The notes below the pieces were generated by a model, which did no database searches, had not been told where the DNA came from, and saw only the letters and a program-made list of their open reading frames with translations. The position numbers were made by a program, and so were the translations under genes. Source: Magnolia sinica (Eukaryota; Streptophyta; Magnoliopsida; Magnoliales; Magnoliaceae). Taken from it: a DNA stretch of 64,000 nucleotides. This document shows positions 54,201 to 64,000 of this stretch, one piece after another. The first letter of the stretch is position 1. Each line of letters opens with the position of its first letter. Location: assembly GCF_029962835.1 (NCBI RefSeq), contig NC_080584.1:77528862-77592861 (forward strand). Reading direction: 5' to 3'.

Positions 54201-55740
54201 CAAGATTGACGATCAGTCATTTTTACAATATGAACAACACCCCCTATAATTTCTCTCTTCTAATTGAACCAAACCTAGTTATTACAAATTTTGAAAATTA
54301 CAATCTTTAATTTCAAAATATTATATATCCAAACATAGTAACATGATAATTCCCAACCCAAGGCTAAATCTTCCACGAACATTTATGGGAAAATCTTTTT
54401 CTACAACTCTTAATAACTCATTTATAAAGGTCATTTACTAGAGTGTAAAAATTATTGACATGCCTCAAACTTATTCACCTATCTAAACTTAATTCAATTA
54501 CTTTGTTCAATCTACCATGTTATGTTTATATCATCCTACTTGTACATCAAGTGAGCCCCACCATGTGGAAAAAATAAAAATAAAAATAGTCCATAGTATC
54601 AATATTTGAGCTACACTATTAAAAATAAAGGATATCTGCTCAAAAACTTTTTAATTCATGTGATTAGCCACATGATGATTGGATCACTCTTATTTTTGGG
54701 CATCCCACTTTCTTTTATAGGGCAACTTTTCTAGATGGGTTGAATTTTGTATGGAAATTAATGGAGTTTTCCAAAGGATTCATCATATTTCAAATAATCA
54801 TAATATATAATATTCAAATATTACTACAGTAACTCAGCTGTGATTGAATGGTCACCCAACATGGTGGGATATGATTGGGCCATTGCCCGTAATGAATTTC
54901 AAACTGGTTTAATTAAATCTGGGCACGTGTCACCATCTAATCCGCTGGAGCCTCACGAGTCTTCACAAGTCGACTTGACCAGCTTTGGATCACAACTCTC
55001 AAGTTTTAAAAGTATACATGCTATGGGACCCATGATTTGGACAACATGGATTGCCGTGTGCGAAGGGGATGTTAGATGCATGTGAGGGTTTTGATCTAGC
55101 TTTTTTATATCAAGCGTCGGCATGTCCTAACCAAGGGAGCAGATCCGGCCGATACCTCCCACTCATGGGAGGTACGGTGAGTCCCGGGTTACTGTTGGAA
55201 GCGTAGAATATATGGACAATATCCAAACCGTTCATTTGTATGCTTACATGCTAAGTGGGCCGGAGTCCAAAATATATACCGTTTAGATGAACCAAACCCT
55301 TAATTAGTGGCGTATAAATGTACACTGTGAGGAAAATTTCATCAATGGATCAATTCGGTTGGGATAGATTCAAATACTTTTTAGGGCCCCATTGGATGCC
55401 ACCAAATAAGTTACTTTCTACTTACAACAGTAGATAAGTAAGTTTGGTTTATGATAAATTATAACTAACCTTTTTATTTAAAGTTATTTAACCACTTTAG
55501 TTTTATAAACAGAAATCAAGATACACTACTTAAGCAATAAGCAGCTTATTTACGTAATTTATAATCCAATCACCCCTAAGATATTTCAATGAATATAATG
55601 TTTGGTTGATTTGGAATCCATGGCTGAGACCACGAGAGGTTTGCATAACTGGTAAAATATGTTTGAAAGTGATTTGGTTGACCTGGTCAAATGAAGTTAG
55701 ACCAATCAAATTAATCTATATATACATATATATATATATT
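54201..55740. other. Intergenic, no gene seen
   Basis: AT-rich with scattered fragments of gtggg/cccac repeat words; nothing codes. Confidence 0.45.
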
Positions 55741-55806
55741 CAAGTCATGCATGAGTTTTTCCAAGTACTTCTATTGCCTCCCAAGTTTCAACGGTGACAG
55801 TGTATA

Positions 55807-55837
<31 letters not shown>

Positions 55838-55906
55838 TTTCAAGTCATGCATGAGTTTTTCCAAGTACTTCTATTGCCTCCCAAGTTTCAACGGTGACAG
55901 TGTATA

Positions 55907-55937
<31 letters not shown>

Positions 55938-55999
55938 TTTCAAGTCATGCATGAGTTTTTCCAAGTACTTCTATTGCCTCCCAAGTTTCAACGGTGACA

Positions 56000-56073
<74 letters not shown>

Positions 56074-56137
56074 TTTCAAGTCATGCATGAGTTTTTCCAA
56101 GTACTTCTATTGCCTCCCAAGTTTCAACGGTGACAGT
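55741..56137. repeat. Four-copy tandem repeat with TA/T spacers
   Basis: A 61-base core starting caagtcatgcatgagttttt and ending cggtgacagt stands at 55741, 55841, 55941 and 56077, virtually identical. The cores are separated by (ta)n followed by about 12 T. The first two periods are 100 bp and the last is 136 bp through expansion of the TA tract. Confidence 0.95.
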
Positions 56138-56409
56138 CCAATTTCTACTATATGTCCCAACTTTTAGTTCTATCTCAATTTTTATACTGATGTCCTAACA
56201 CGAGCTAGTGGAATTGATTGAGGGAGTAGATTTGATGGCCCCGCATAGATTAGTTCAACATTGGCGTCCAAGACCGAGGAGTCTTGTGTGGCGTAAAAAT
56301 GACAAAGAAAGGAATTCTACGGAGATTAGCGCGAATTTTCCGTTACTGGCAATCTGCATGCCTATTGGAACGCGTGGTTAGGAACTGTTTGAAAGAAGAA
56401 GCATCTGAT

Positions 56410-56880
56410 TTTATCAACGCAAGTGTTGAAGGGAAACCATGATACAATGTTTCCATGGCCCACCGTGATGTCTATATGAAATCCACTCCGTCCATTAGTC
56501 TCCCAAGTTAATTTTAGTACTTCAATATATAACGAGGTTGTTAAAGAACTTTAGTGGATCACACCAAAGGAAAAGGTAAGATGGAAACGCCTACCATTGA
56601 AACCCTAATGGTATCCACTACAACGTTTATATACCATCCAACCCGTATATAAGGTGAATCGCATGGGAACGTTTATCCTGATACAAATCTTCTGTGGGCA
56701 CAAGGAGGTTTTAATGGTGCATATACCTATCCAAAATGTTCTCTGTGGTGTGACCCCCGAGAGTAATAGATCCACTTAGCTTCTTCGACAATATCATAAA
56801 AACGAGAAGGAGCAGCTGATGGACGGAGTGGATTTAACATATACACCACGGTGGGCCCTATGGATATTTTTGTAGCAAGG
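56410..56880. mobile_element. Foldback MITE
   Basis: The inverted words catggcccaccgtgatgt and accacggtgggccctatg enclose the family body. Confidence 0.6.
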
Positions 56881-56964
56881 ATCCTTTGATACTCTCTCCA
56901 CTGAACAATAGTTACTTTGTTTGCGAGAGAGGAGCGGATACCGAGAGGCCACGCCCGACCTCAC

Positions 56965-57835
56965 CGAAGATGGTGCCGCCCATACCGTTGGGCCAACCTT
57001 TAAGCATGTATTTTATATCCACTCCATCTATCTTTTCTTCTTCTTCTTTTTATTTTTTTTTTCATATCATTTAAGAGCATTTAGCTATTGTTCTCGAGAA
57101 ATGGCCGAGTCTGGCCCATTCCTCGGAAAGAAGTTTTTATGGTGGATCCAAATGCACTCACAAGGCGTACAATAAGAATAAAACCAATAGAGACTTCATA
57201 AGGGACCATTTGAGCTGCAGATCGTTATGCTCCTTCAGAAGGCGCGGGATTGGTAAGGCTCTTCTCCTTCTGATGTTCTATGAATCTACGGATCTCAAGA
57301 AGAACAAGCTAGAAAAAAAGTGGCTATCATGCTTTTTTCTGACGGATCACATAGTCCTACGATTTCATGGACTAATAAAGTCACCGAATAAATCGTAATG
57401 AAAATTAAATTATCAAAAAAGAGATGTGAGTGACTATATGTTCTAAAGTCGCAAATATCATTAAAAAAATTAATAATAATAATAATAATAAATCTAAAAA
57501 TGAAGCAGATCCAATTCTTAAGTAGACCCTATCATTAAAAACTTTCTAAGGCTCCCATAATATTTCAATAATATTTATTTTCCATCCAACCAGTTGAGAA
57601 GGTCACATAAATCTGAACGACAAAAAAAAAAAATAATAATAATAAATAAATAAATATTGGCTTGATCCAAAACTTTTGTGGTCCATTAATGGTCAATCAC
57701 CACTATTTCCAATGGTATGGTCCACCAGAGAATTGGATCTGCTTAGATTTTGGGCTCATACTCTAAAATGATCTTGTCAAACGGATGACCAGAGTGGATA
57801 TGGAATACATGCATCTTGATAGGTGACCCTTGAGA
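56965..57835. repeat. Fragments of two or more foldback copies
   Basis: A left end with gatggtgccgcccatacc lies near 56968, and a right half with cttgatccaaaacttttgtgg and atgcatcttgataggtgacc ends near 57830. Between them are unrelated sequence and (aat)n runs. Confidence 0.45.
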
Positions 57836-57939
57836 AAGCGACTCCTCGGGCATACGTGTTCTGGTGAACATGTAAATCGCCATAGCAACCATGTAAAAAT
57901 ATTAGCTACTGAACCTGACTGCTAATGTAGTGACGTCAC

Positions 57940-58400
57940 CACATCCTGTGAGCCCCACCATGATGTATGTGTTATATCCACACTGTCCATTCATTTCTAA
58001 AAATCATTTTAGAGCATGAGACAAAGAACGATGCAGGTCCAAAGCTCAATTGAACCCCACCACAGAAAACAGTGGGGATTGAACGCCTACCCTTGAAAAC
58101 CGCTCGAGGTCACAGAAGTTTTCAATCAAGCTGATATTTCTGTTTTACCTTATTCCATGTCCGTGTTAACTTATAAACAGGTTTGATCTCAAATAAACAT
58201 CATGGTGGGCCCTAGGAAGTTTTCAACGGTGGTTGTTACTGTCGCCACTGTTTTATGTAGTGGTGTCCGCTTGAGCTTTAGATCTGCCTCATTCGTTGGA
58301 TCGTGCCTAAAAAGTCTCTGCAAATGGATGGACGGTGTGGATACAACACAAATTATGGTGGGGCATACAGAACACGCTACTGTCGGGTTCAGTAGCCAAT
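57940..58400. mobile_element. Foldback MITE
   Basis: tgagccccaccatgatgtatg on the left is answered by caaattatggtggggcat on the right. The right outer arm keeps cagtagccaatccgcg, as in the intron-1 copy. Confidence 0.6.
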
Positions 58401-58639
58401 CCGCGTCCCACATGATCATTCCCTCTCTTGATTCCTTCGCCATTCCTTGTCTCAAAGTTCTTAGGTATCCACGTTGAGGCTGTCATCGTTTTAACCTTAC
58501 CACTAACGTCAAAGCTATGTTATCTATGAATGAAAATTTATAGGCGGAACATTTTAATCAGAAAAAAAATAAATAAATAAATAAATACAAATATAAAAAT
58601 GAATGTTTGGCTTGTGACCTCAACACCACCTAGCAAGTC

Positions 58640-59060
58640 TGAGTCAAAGTTCTGTGTGCCCCATCATGATGTATCTGTTTTATCCATGCCATCTATTTAT
58701 TTTTCCAGTTCATTCTAAGATGTGAGCCAAAAAATAAGACAGATTTAAATCTCAAGTAGGCTATACCACGGAAAGGGTGGTGATTAAATGCTTATTGTTC
58801 AAAACCTTTTCGGAGCTACAGAAGTTTAGGATCAAGTTGATGTTTGTTTTTCGGTTTTTCAGTTTTTTTTTTTTTCATCCAGATTTGTGTAACCTTTTTA
58901 ACAAGTTAGATGGAAAAGGTGCATTAATACATGTTATACCTTGTTCTCCCAAATAAAAATAATCCAAAACTCCGGAGAGCCTTGTTGTAGGAAACATTGT
59001 AAAACCTCCCTACAAAGTCTAAATCCATGTGGTGTGGTCTACTTGAAGATCAAAATAACG
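58640..59060. repeat. Left part and centre of a foldback copy
   Basis: Begins gtgtgccccatcatgatgta and runs through gtaggctataccacgg. The right half is rearranged. Confidence 0.45.
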
Positions 59061-59700
59061 TGAACTTTGGTTAGTGCATTCCTCCCCCCACCCGCTCCCC
59101 CTTGGCAGGACGACACTTGGAAATAGGGGTTGTCGTGATTCCGCTCGGGTGTTGATGACAAATTACATGGGCATTTTTTACGGCCAACATTACTAAGCGT
59201 TTAGCTAGCTGATTCAACCGTAATGAGGATTATGAACCAATTGGTGCCCTGCGCTCGTCCCCATCGGGAGGTTGGTTTTAAGAAGGCTATGGGTGGATCT
59301 GATCCGTCATGCCCAATCATCATGATAAAGCGGAGACTTAGCTCTGACTTAGTGTCAGACGGGGTGGAATCTTCTTCAATCCCGTGGTCATGGCATTCCT
59401 CGGGTTGCCAAAATTCTGGCAGGACCATGATGGTTGTGATCTGGTGGAACAGAACCCAGATTTTCATCCAAGCTAGTGAACTTGACTGGTGTGAAAGAAA
59501 GAGAGCTACCTATCTCGTGGCCATGCCATCTCCTTTTAGGATCTGGCTCTTGTGGCTCATTTTCTAGGAATGACTCATACCCTAGTCATGTCCTCCCTAT
59601 CTTTTCTCACACCTCAGTTGCCTTCGCAATATCTTGGTGCTCGAACCGATAGTTTAAGTTTTGACGCTGGGTTGGACTGAAGATGCAATTTGATCGAAGA
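59061..59700 (-). other. Unassigned, possibly downstream part of the gypsy relic
   Basis: Both strands have short open frames (59201-59467 on minus, 59223-59567 on plus), but neither shows a motif I recognise. Its position directly after the protease end of the gypsy relic suggests it belongs to that element. Confidence 0.25.
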
Positions 59701-62130
59701 GGACACGTCGTTGGTAAACGATTCACTGCCTTAGATTGGAAACTCTAGCTCACGCTATCTCTCTTTGGGTGTCATGTGTCAATGATAAGGATGTTGGGCT
59801 CTCATGGATAGACTTCTTCAGTGGGAAAATGTTGTTCAGGGTCAGGTAAGATGGAGAGAACTTTGTCCCTAAGAACATACTCAACTCTCTGGTCGAGAGT
59901 CGAAGGAATGATCCCAACCTTATGTAGCCAGAGCCAACTAAGGAGGAGATTGAATGATGAAGGGATGTCTAAGACCTAAAGAGCAATGATAGATTTGTCT
60001 GGTCTAATTTCTCTCATGGAGCGTGCCTTCGGGAATTGTTAATTGCCCTAACATTCATTCTGCTCAGCTTGAACATGGACAATTCCAATCCTAAATACAT
60101 GGTAGGCCAAAGTAGGAATCAATTCAAACTTGAACCCTTTTTATAAGTACGAGTAGATAGTTCAATCTTTATGACAAATGATTATGTTTAATGGTCTCCC
60201 ATGATCGCGGCCTTCCAGTGGCAACTTACTGTCTAAAAAGGTGATGGCTCATGGGGTGAGGAACTGCCCCATCATATGTGTGACCATCTCCGATAGTGCT
60301 TCCTTAGACATATGTGCGTTGTTTAGAGTCTTGACAAACATTTCTCGGTGGCTTTAAGATATGCATAGGAGTTCCTAAACATATATTTGGGCAAGGATAG
60401 TTTTGAGCTAGGCCACAACATTATATGTGGTTTCTGCCTTGAAAGTCAATCCTACTAAAGGTCCCTTGGGATCTCCCCTGGCCACCTCTCTAGAAACATT
60501 GTTCATTTGGGTTCATGTTTCCCACCTCAGAGCACTCTGGATAGTGTCATGAGACTGCTTTGTTATCAAAGATCGGTATCACCCTTCCTTGGAGGACCAG
60601 AAGAGGCTGAGGTACTAGAGGTGTTGGTTGGAAAGCGATGGGGTCTTGGTGATTTGGTCCTGGTATCGGGCTTGCCCCCAAGAGCACGTGAGGCTATGCG
60701 GGTAGTTTTTCTTGGATGGGGACTGTCTAGGCCAATTTGGCCAACTCATGTGGCATGTAGAATGGGGAGGATATCCTCCTTATAAGGTGACAAGTGGATG
60801 GCTTGCAATAGATGGTTGTTCTAGGGCCTTTCCTATGAGAACCACTGGTTGTTGGGTCTAGGATGAGCTGGGGTTGGTGACTGAGCTAGTCGTCAAGGTA
60901 TGCCCTTGTAGAACCAGTGGTTGGCCCAACAATCTATTGTGCATTGTAGGCTAGATGATGGATTGCTTCAGTGACTTTTCCTTGGAGGATCAATGGAGGA
61001 GGGAGTGATAGCCCTTATAGGACGAGAGATTGAAACTCTTGGCCATAACTCAGGGTTCGAGTTTGCTTAAAAGATATAGAATGGGTGGTCTCCTTGGATG
61101 ACATTGATGGCGGGGCCTCCTGATGTACTGGGACCTTCCTAATGTTATGGCAAAGGATTTTAGAGTATATTATTGCTAGTAGCGACCGGGTCAAGGGTCA
61201 CGATTGTGATTCTTTTTTAGTCGATTGGATTCTAGACTGCGTGCTTCAGAGAGAAACAACGCTCTGTGTTATACACAACATTTGCTTTCATTATAATTTG
61301 GAGGTAGAGAGTTTGGTGGAAGCCCGGGCTAAAGATGAGACAAAAGCTATCTCTGAATGAAGGTGGCTAGAATATTAGTGTACGATTAGGCTAGTGGAGT
61401 GAACTGATTAGGTGCCTTTGCCGCCTTTACCTGTCTATTTTGATTTGGATATCGTGGATTCTACTCAGGATGTTGTTGTTGCAGTTGTTGTCTATGTTGT
61501 CCCTATTAAGGATCAATCAATGCCCCATGCGCCAAAGTGAAGAGATTATTGGCTTTCATTAGGCGAGGATTAGTCATAACTTTATTTCTAGCTTCATACC
61601 TGCCTGCCTTTTCTTTGGCCTTTGCTTTCTATGTAGGGGTAGGTTAGTGGGGCCATGGTTCGATTATGTCGGCTCTTATTTCAGCTTCCACCAATTCCCT
61701 TGCAAGAATTAGCTGGGAGAAGTTGGTATACGGGTACGAAATCATATATCCTAATATGTTTGGATTGGCCGAGTGGATAATTATGGAAAGCTGTTCCTCG
61801 TCATTGATTGGCATTTTCATTCTTACGGCCATGGCTCTCTATCACCCAACATATGTGGATATTGTCTCGTCATTTCTTCACCTAAGGGCGGCCAAATCTA
61901 CCATTCGAGGTGCCATATTCAAATTGTATATAAAGCGATCTATGAATGCTTGGGATAGATCTTTCCAGGTCATAATATTGTGATAATCAAGCAATGTGTA
62001 CCATTCCAGTCCGTCACCTCTCAAGGACTTCTGGAATAGCCGAATTAGGGCTCTAGCATCCCCTATCATGGCATTGAGCCCACCGCAAAAAACTTTCAAA
62101 TGAGCGGTGGGACATCCCATGCCGTCATAT
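59700..62130 (-). pseudogene. Ty3/gypsy gag-protease relic
   Basis: Minus-strand pieces lie in the order of a gypsy element. The gag capsid reads FQKSLRGDGLEWYTLL and TWKDLSQAFIDRF (about 62030-61890), followed by a spacer with NPNILGYMISYPYTNFSQ-like sense (61830-61644). Next come a degenerate region resembling the knuckle segment (ERCFSLKHAV and NPID, about 61290-61220) and NPLP (about 61150). Then there is a part with KATEKCLSRL and KLPLEGRDHG (60370-60200). Finally the end of the protease region has WLHKVGIIPSTLDQRVEYV (about 59920-59860). Many stops and frameshifts separate the pieces. No reverse transcriptase or integrase follows, so the element is truncated. Confidence 0.65.
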
Positions 62131-63650
62131 CATTGAAACTTGGGTACTTCAAAATTTGCAGGTACCCTAGCGTCTAGGAAGGGATAAAAGTCTATGAACT
62201 TTGTGGAAGGGAGTTCCACCCCATGTTGCTTCTTGAGCTCGTTTCTCATAGCCTTGAGTTAGTCCTCAAAATGCTCTAAAAGTTTATCAGTTTTAAACAG
62301 TTGTTGAGGAAGTGGTTGTGTCCCTTGGGGAACTCGACTGGCTTCTTCTTCATAATGATCGATTTTCTCAACATTACTGTGATCCGTGAGGAGATTTTGT
62401 TGAATGAGAAGTGTCGGATGAGGGAGTTGGAGAGGAATCCCCATTGTGGTGTGAGAGTAATTATTAGGATGTACATTAGTAGATAGTAGAGGCTAAGCTT
62501 GTTTGTAATGCAAATATTGTGGTTGTTCAAACTGGAATTGAAAATCTCCTCCTACCTGAGGGAGGTTGTTGGAATTAACTAGAGGGATTGGCTGAAGCGT
62601 GCCTGATAAGGCATTGACTAGTTCTATTAGGGATATGTGCAGAGTCTTTTGAAGAGATAGTTGACTTTTTACTAGGCGTAGCGAAAATCATAATTTTGCT
62701 ACGTAACTACTTGTGTTTTGTACATGTAGGCTGCTTCGTGGTGATCTTGGGTCTTTATCAATAGCCCTGATTTTTCCTTTAAAAAAGTACCAACAAAAAA
62801 GTCGGATTTTTTGTTGGTATGAAATTTCATGCTTTATCTTGGTGTGCATGTTGAGATGGTCTTCAAGGGTCCTTGTGTCACTTTAAATTGGGATATAGGG
62901 TGGTTTGTAGATCTGCGGTGAATGGCTATCTAATCATGGTTTCTATGTTATTGGTTTCATGAAGGTTTGAAGGTTCAGGTTTGGGTTCATCATCAGTTTC
63001 GATTCAACTTTGAATGCAAATTTACCAAGGTGGGGTGCCTATAGTGTATTATCTATAAAAGGAGAACATCGGTAGAAAAAGTGTGATCTTCTTAAATATT
63101 CAATGGTAAGAGACTTCTTGTAAAGGGGAATAGTGATTTAGAGAAAAGTATGCCTCGTATTCTTTGATGTCTCTTGCTCAGCAAATAAGAAAAACTGTGT
63201 TGTTGCCCCGTGAACATAGGCATACCATCAAAAGATACATAAATCTAGCATTCAGGCCCAAGGGCCACACATTAACATCATAAAGGACCAGTTCTTGGTC
63301 TTCATCAGGCCCATAACTAACACAGGAGCCTTTTTACAGGCCCAAACCAGATCAGAATCAGACCTGGATCTAGCCCGCCGCCACCCTCAGGTGGGACCCA
63401 CTGTTTAACATGCCCAAGACACTGAAAGTCTAGCCCGACGTTGCAGCAGCCCATCCAAACGGAAGATATAGCTCACGGCCATTGATTATTCCAATGCTCG
63501 TTTTTTACTAAGCAAGTGGCCTACCTAATGATTGGGCCACATTTACTTTCAGCCCAGGAATGTTCACTACAAAACAGCAGGACTGGCCTGATGAATGGAC
63601 CTTATATCAGACATGTGTGCCATGTTAAAAGATGGTGTAAGCATGGTTAC
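62131..63650. other. Probable 5' leader/LTR remains of the gypsy relic, otherwise no gene
   Basis: No coding motif. A perfect hairpin lies at 62788-62819. On the minus strand a ttttatagata TATA-like word lies near 63050. I could not define LTR ends. Confidence 0.3.
62788..62819. other. Perfect 13-bp hairpin
   Basis: taccaacaaaaaa and its exact complement enclose a 6-base loop. No neighbouring feature explains it. Confidence 0.7.
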
Positions 63651-63801
63651 ATGTGCTACAAGGTTGGTAGAATGTTCACGGCGACCGAAACCACAGTTCC
63701 TAATATCTCTTGTGATCTCTAACAGGAAGACCCAGAACCCATAGACTTTGGATTTCCCTGAAAATCGAGTGGCGATGATGTACTTCGTGGACATGTAACC
63801 T
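63651..63801 (-). pseudogene. Receptor-kinase exon 6 relic, full exon length
   Basis: The minus strand shows an acceptor (attgcag), exactly 151 bp of open frame and a donor-like gtaacc, the same exon length and phase as exon 6 of the intact kinase. The sense GYMSTKY, TRFSGKSKVYGFWVFLLEI and NCGF corresponds to the end of the activation segment and kinase subdomain IX. The APE site is changed to STK, the conserved Asp of the SD motif to Lys, and SFG to GFW, so it could not support a kinase fold. No other exon is seen between here and the window end. It is closer to another receptor-kinase subfamily than the 4.9-kb relic is. Confidence 0.7.
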
Positions 63802-64000
63802 CTGCAATTGGGCATTTTTTAGCCCAACATCACATGAAGTGGGCCTGCTTGTTACTCCTTAATGTTTAGGGTTGAAATGGGCTGGGCCAAAGCCCACCCA
63901 AGGCCCAGTCCTTAAAAAGAGAGATGATCCGGTGCTCTGAGATAATTGAGCCACTTGAAAAATAAGCCCGAGATGTCTGGTAGATCTGGCACATGTGTTA
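63802..64000. other. Window end, no feature seen
   Basis: Intron-side flank of the kinase exon relic; no exon 5 counterpart is visible before the window ends. Confidence 0.4.

Noticed and set aside
55794-56133. Open frames with long Tyr-Ile runs
   Set aside because: Translation of (TA)n tracts; not coding.
59223-59567. 114-codon plus-strand frame
   Set aside because: No domain or codon pattern, with an equally open antisense frame; probably chance openness next to the gypsy relic.

Overview
The window is plant nuclear DNA: intron-bearing genes with GT-AG splice sites, plant-specific receptor-kinase and glycosyltransferase families, and Ty1/copia, Ty3/gypsy, LINE, hAT and foldback elements packed into each other. 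The abundance of foldback repeats built on the words gtggggcccac and catgatgtatgtg makes me think of a woody magnoliid, but that taxon guess is weak. Only two protein genes look intact: a single-exon family-1 UDP-glycosyltransferase (8891-10360, +) and a seven-exon G-type lectin S-receptor-like kinase (35705-43258, -), whose exons all join in phase to give 844 residues. Degraded relatives of both lie nearby: kinase exon relics at 4861-4983 and 63651-63801, and a UGT relic at 29003-34918 that is itself split by a copia element. The ancestral arrangement looks like a small duplicated UGT/receptor-kinase cluster later inflated by transposons.

Region by region. 1-3.7 kb: minisatellite, foldback repeat, a LINE ORF1 relic (RRM plus DUF4283) and a 5'-truncated LINE with target-site duplication (TSD). 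3.7-8.8 kb: intergenic DNA, a kinase exon relic and three foldback elements ending close to the UGT. 8.9-10.4 kb: UGT. 11.8-12.6 kb: a solo LTR with a perfect 5-bp TSD. 13.3-21.7 kb: an 8.4-kb retroelement whose two 2.35-kb LTRs face each other as inverted repeats but which is bounded by one 5-bp TSD; its interior keeps a tRNA-Asp-type primer site, an unknown 593-codon ORF and gypsy-type 3' sequences, with no pol. 22.2-24.3 kb: a second truncated LINE with TSD. 25.6-27.6 kb: a second solo LTR with TSD, lying in an older inverted LTR relic. 29.2-34.5 kb: a nearly complete but mutated copia element inside the UGT pseudogene. 35.7-43.3 kb: the receptor kinase, with a 3.2-kb first intron full of foldback elements. 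43.4-50 kb: dispersed repeats, two hAT-type elements nested one in the other, and a tandem duplication. 50-59 kb: more foldback elements, AT-rich DNA and a TA-rich tandem repeat. 59.7-62.1 kb: a decayed gypsy gag-protease segment. 63.65-63.8 kb: the last kinase exon relic.

The strongest candidate for something undescribed is the inverted-LTR element at 13300-21700. Second are the intact-length UGT with several replaced sugar-donor-site residues, the antisense reading frame in the copia leader, and the stratigraphy of nested insertions, each dated relative to its host by a target-site duplication. I saw no rRNA, convincing tRNA, CRISPR or organellar sequence.
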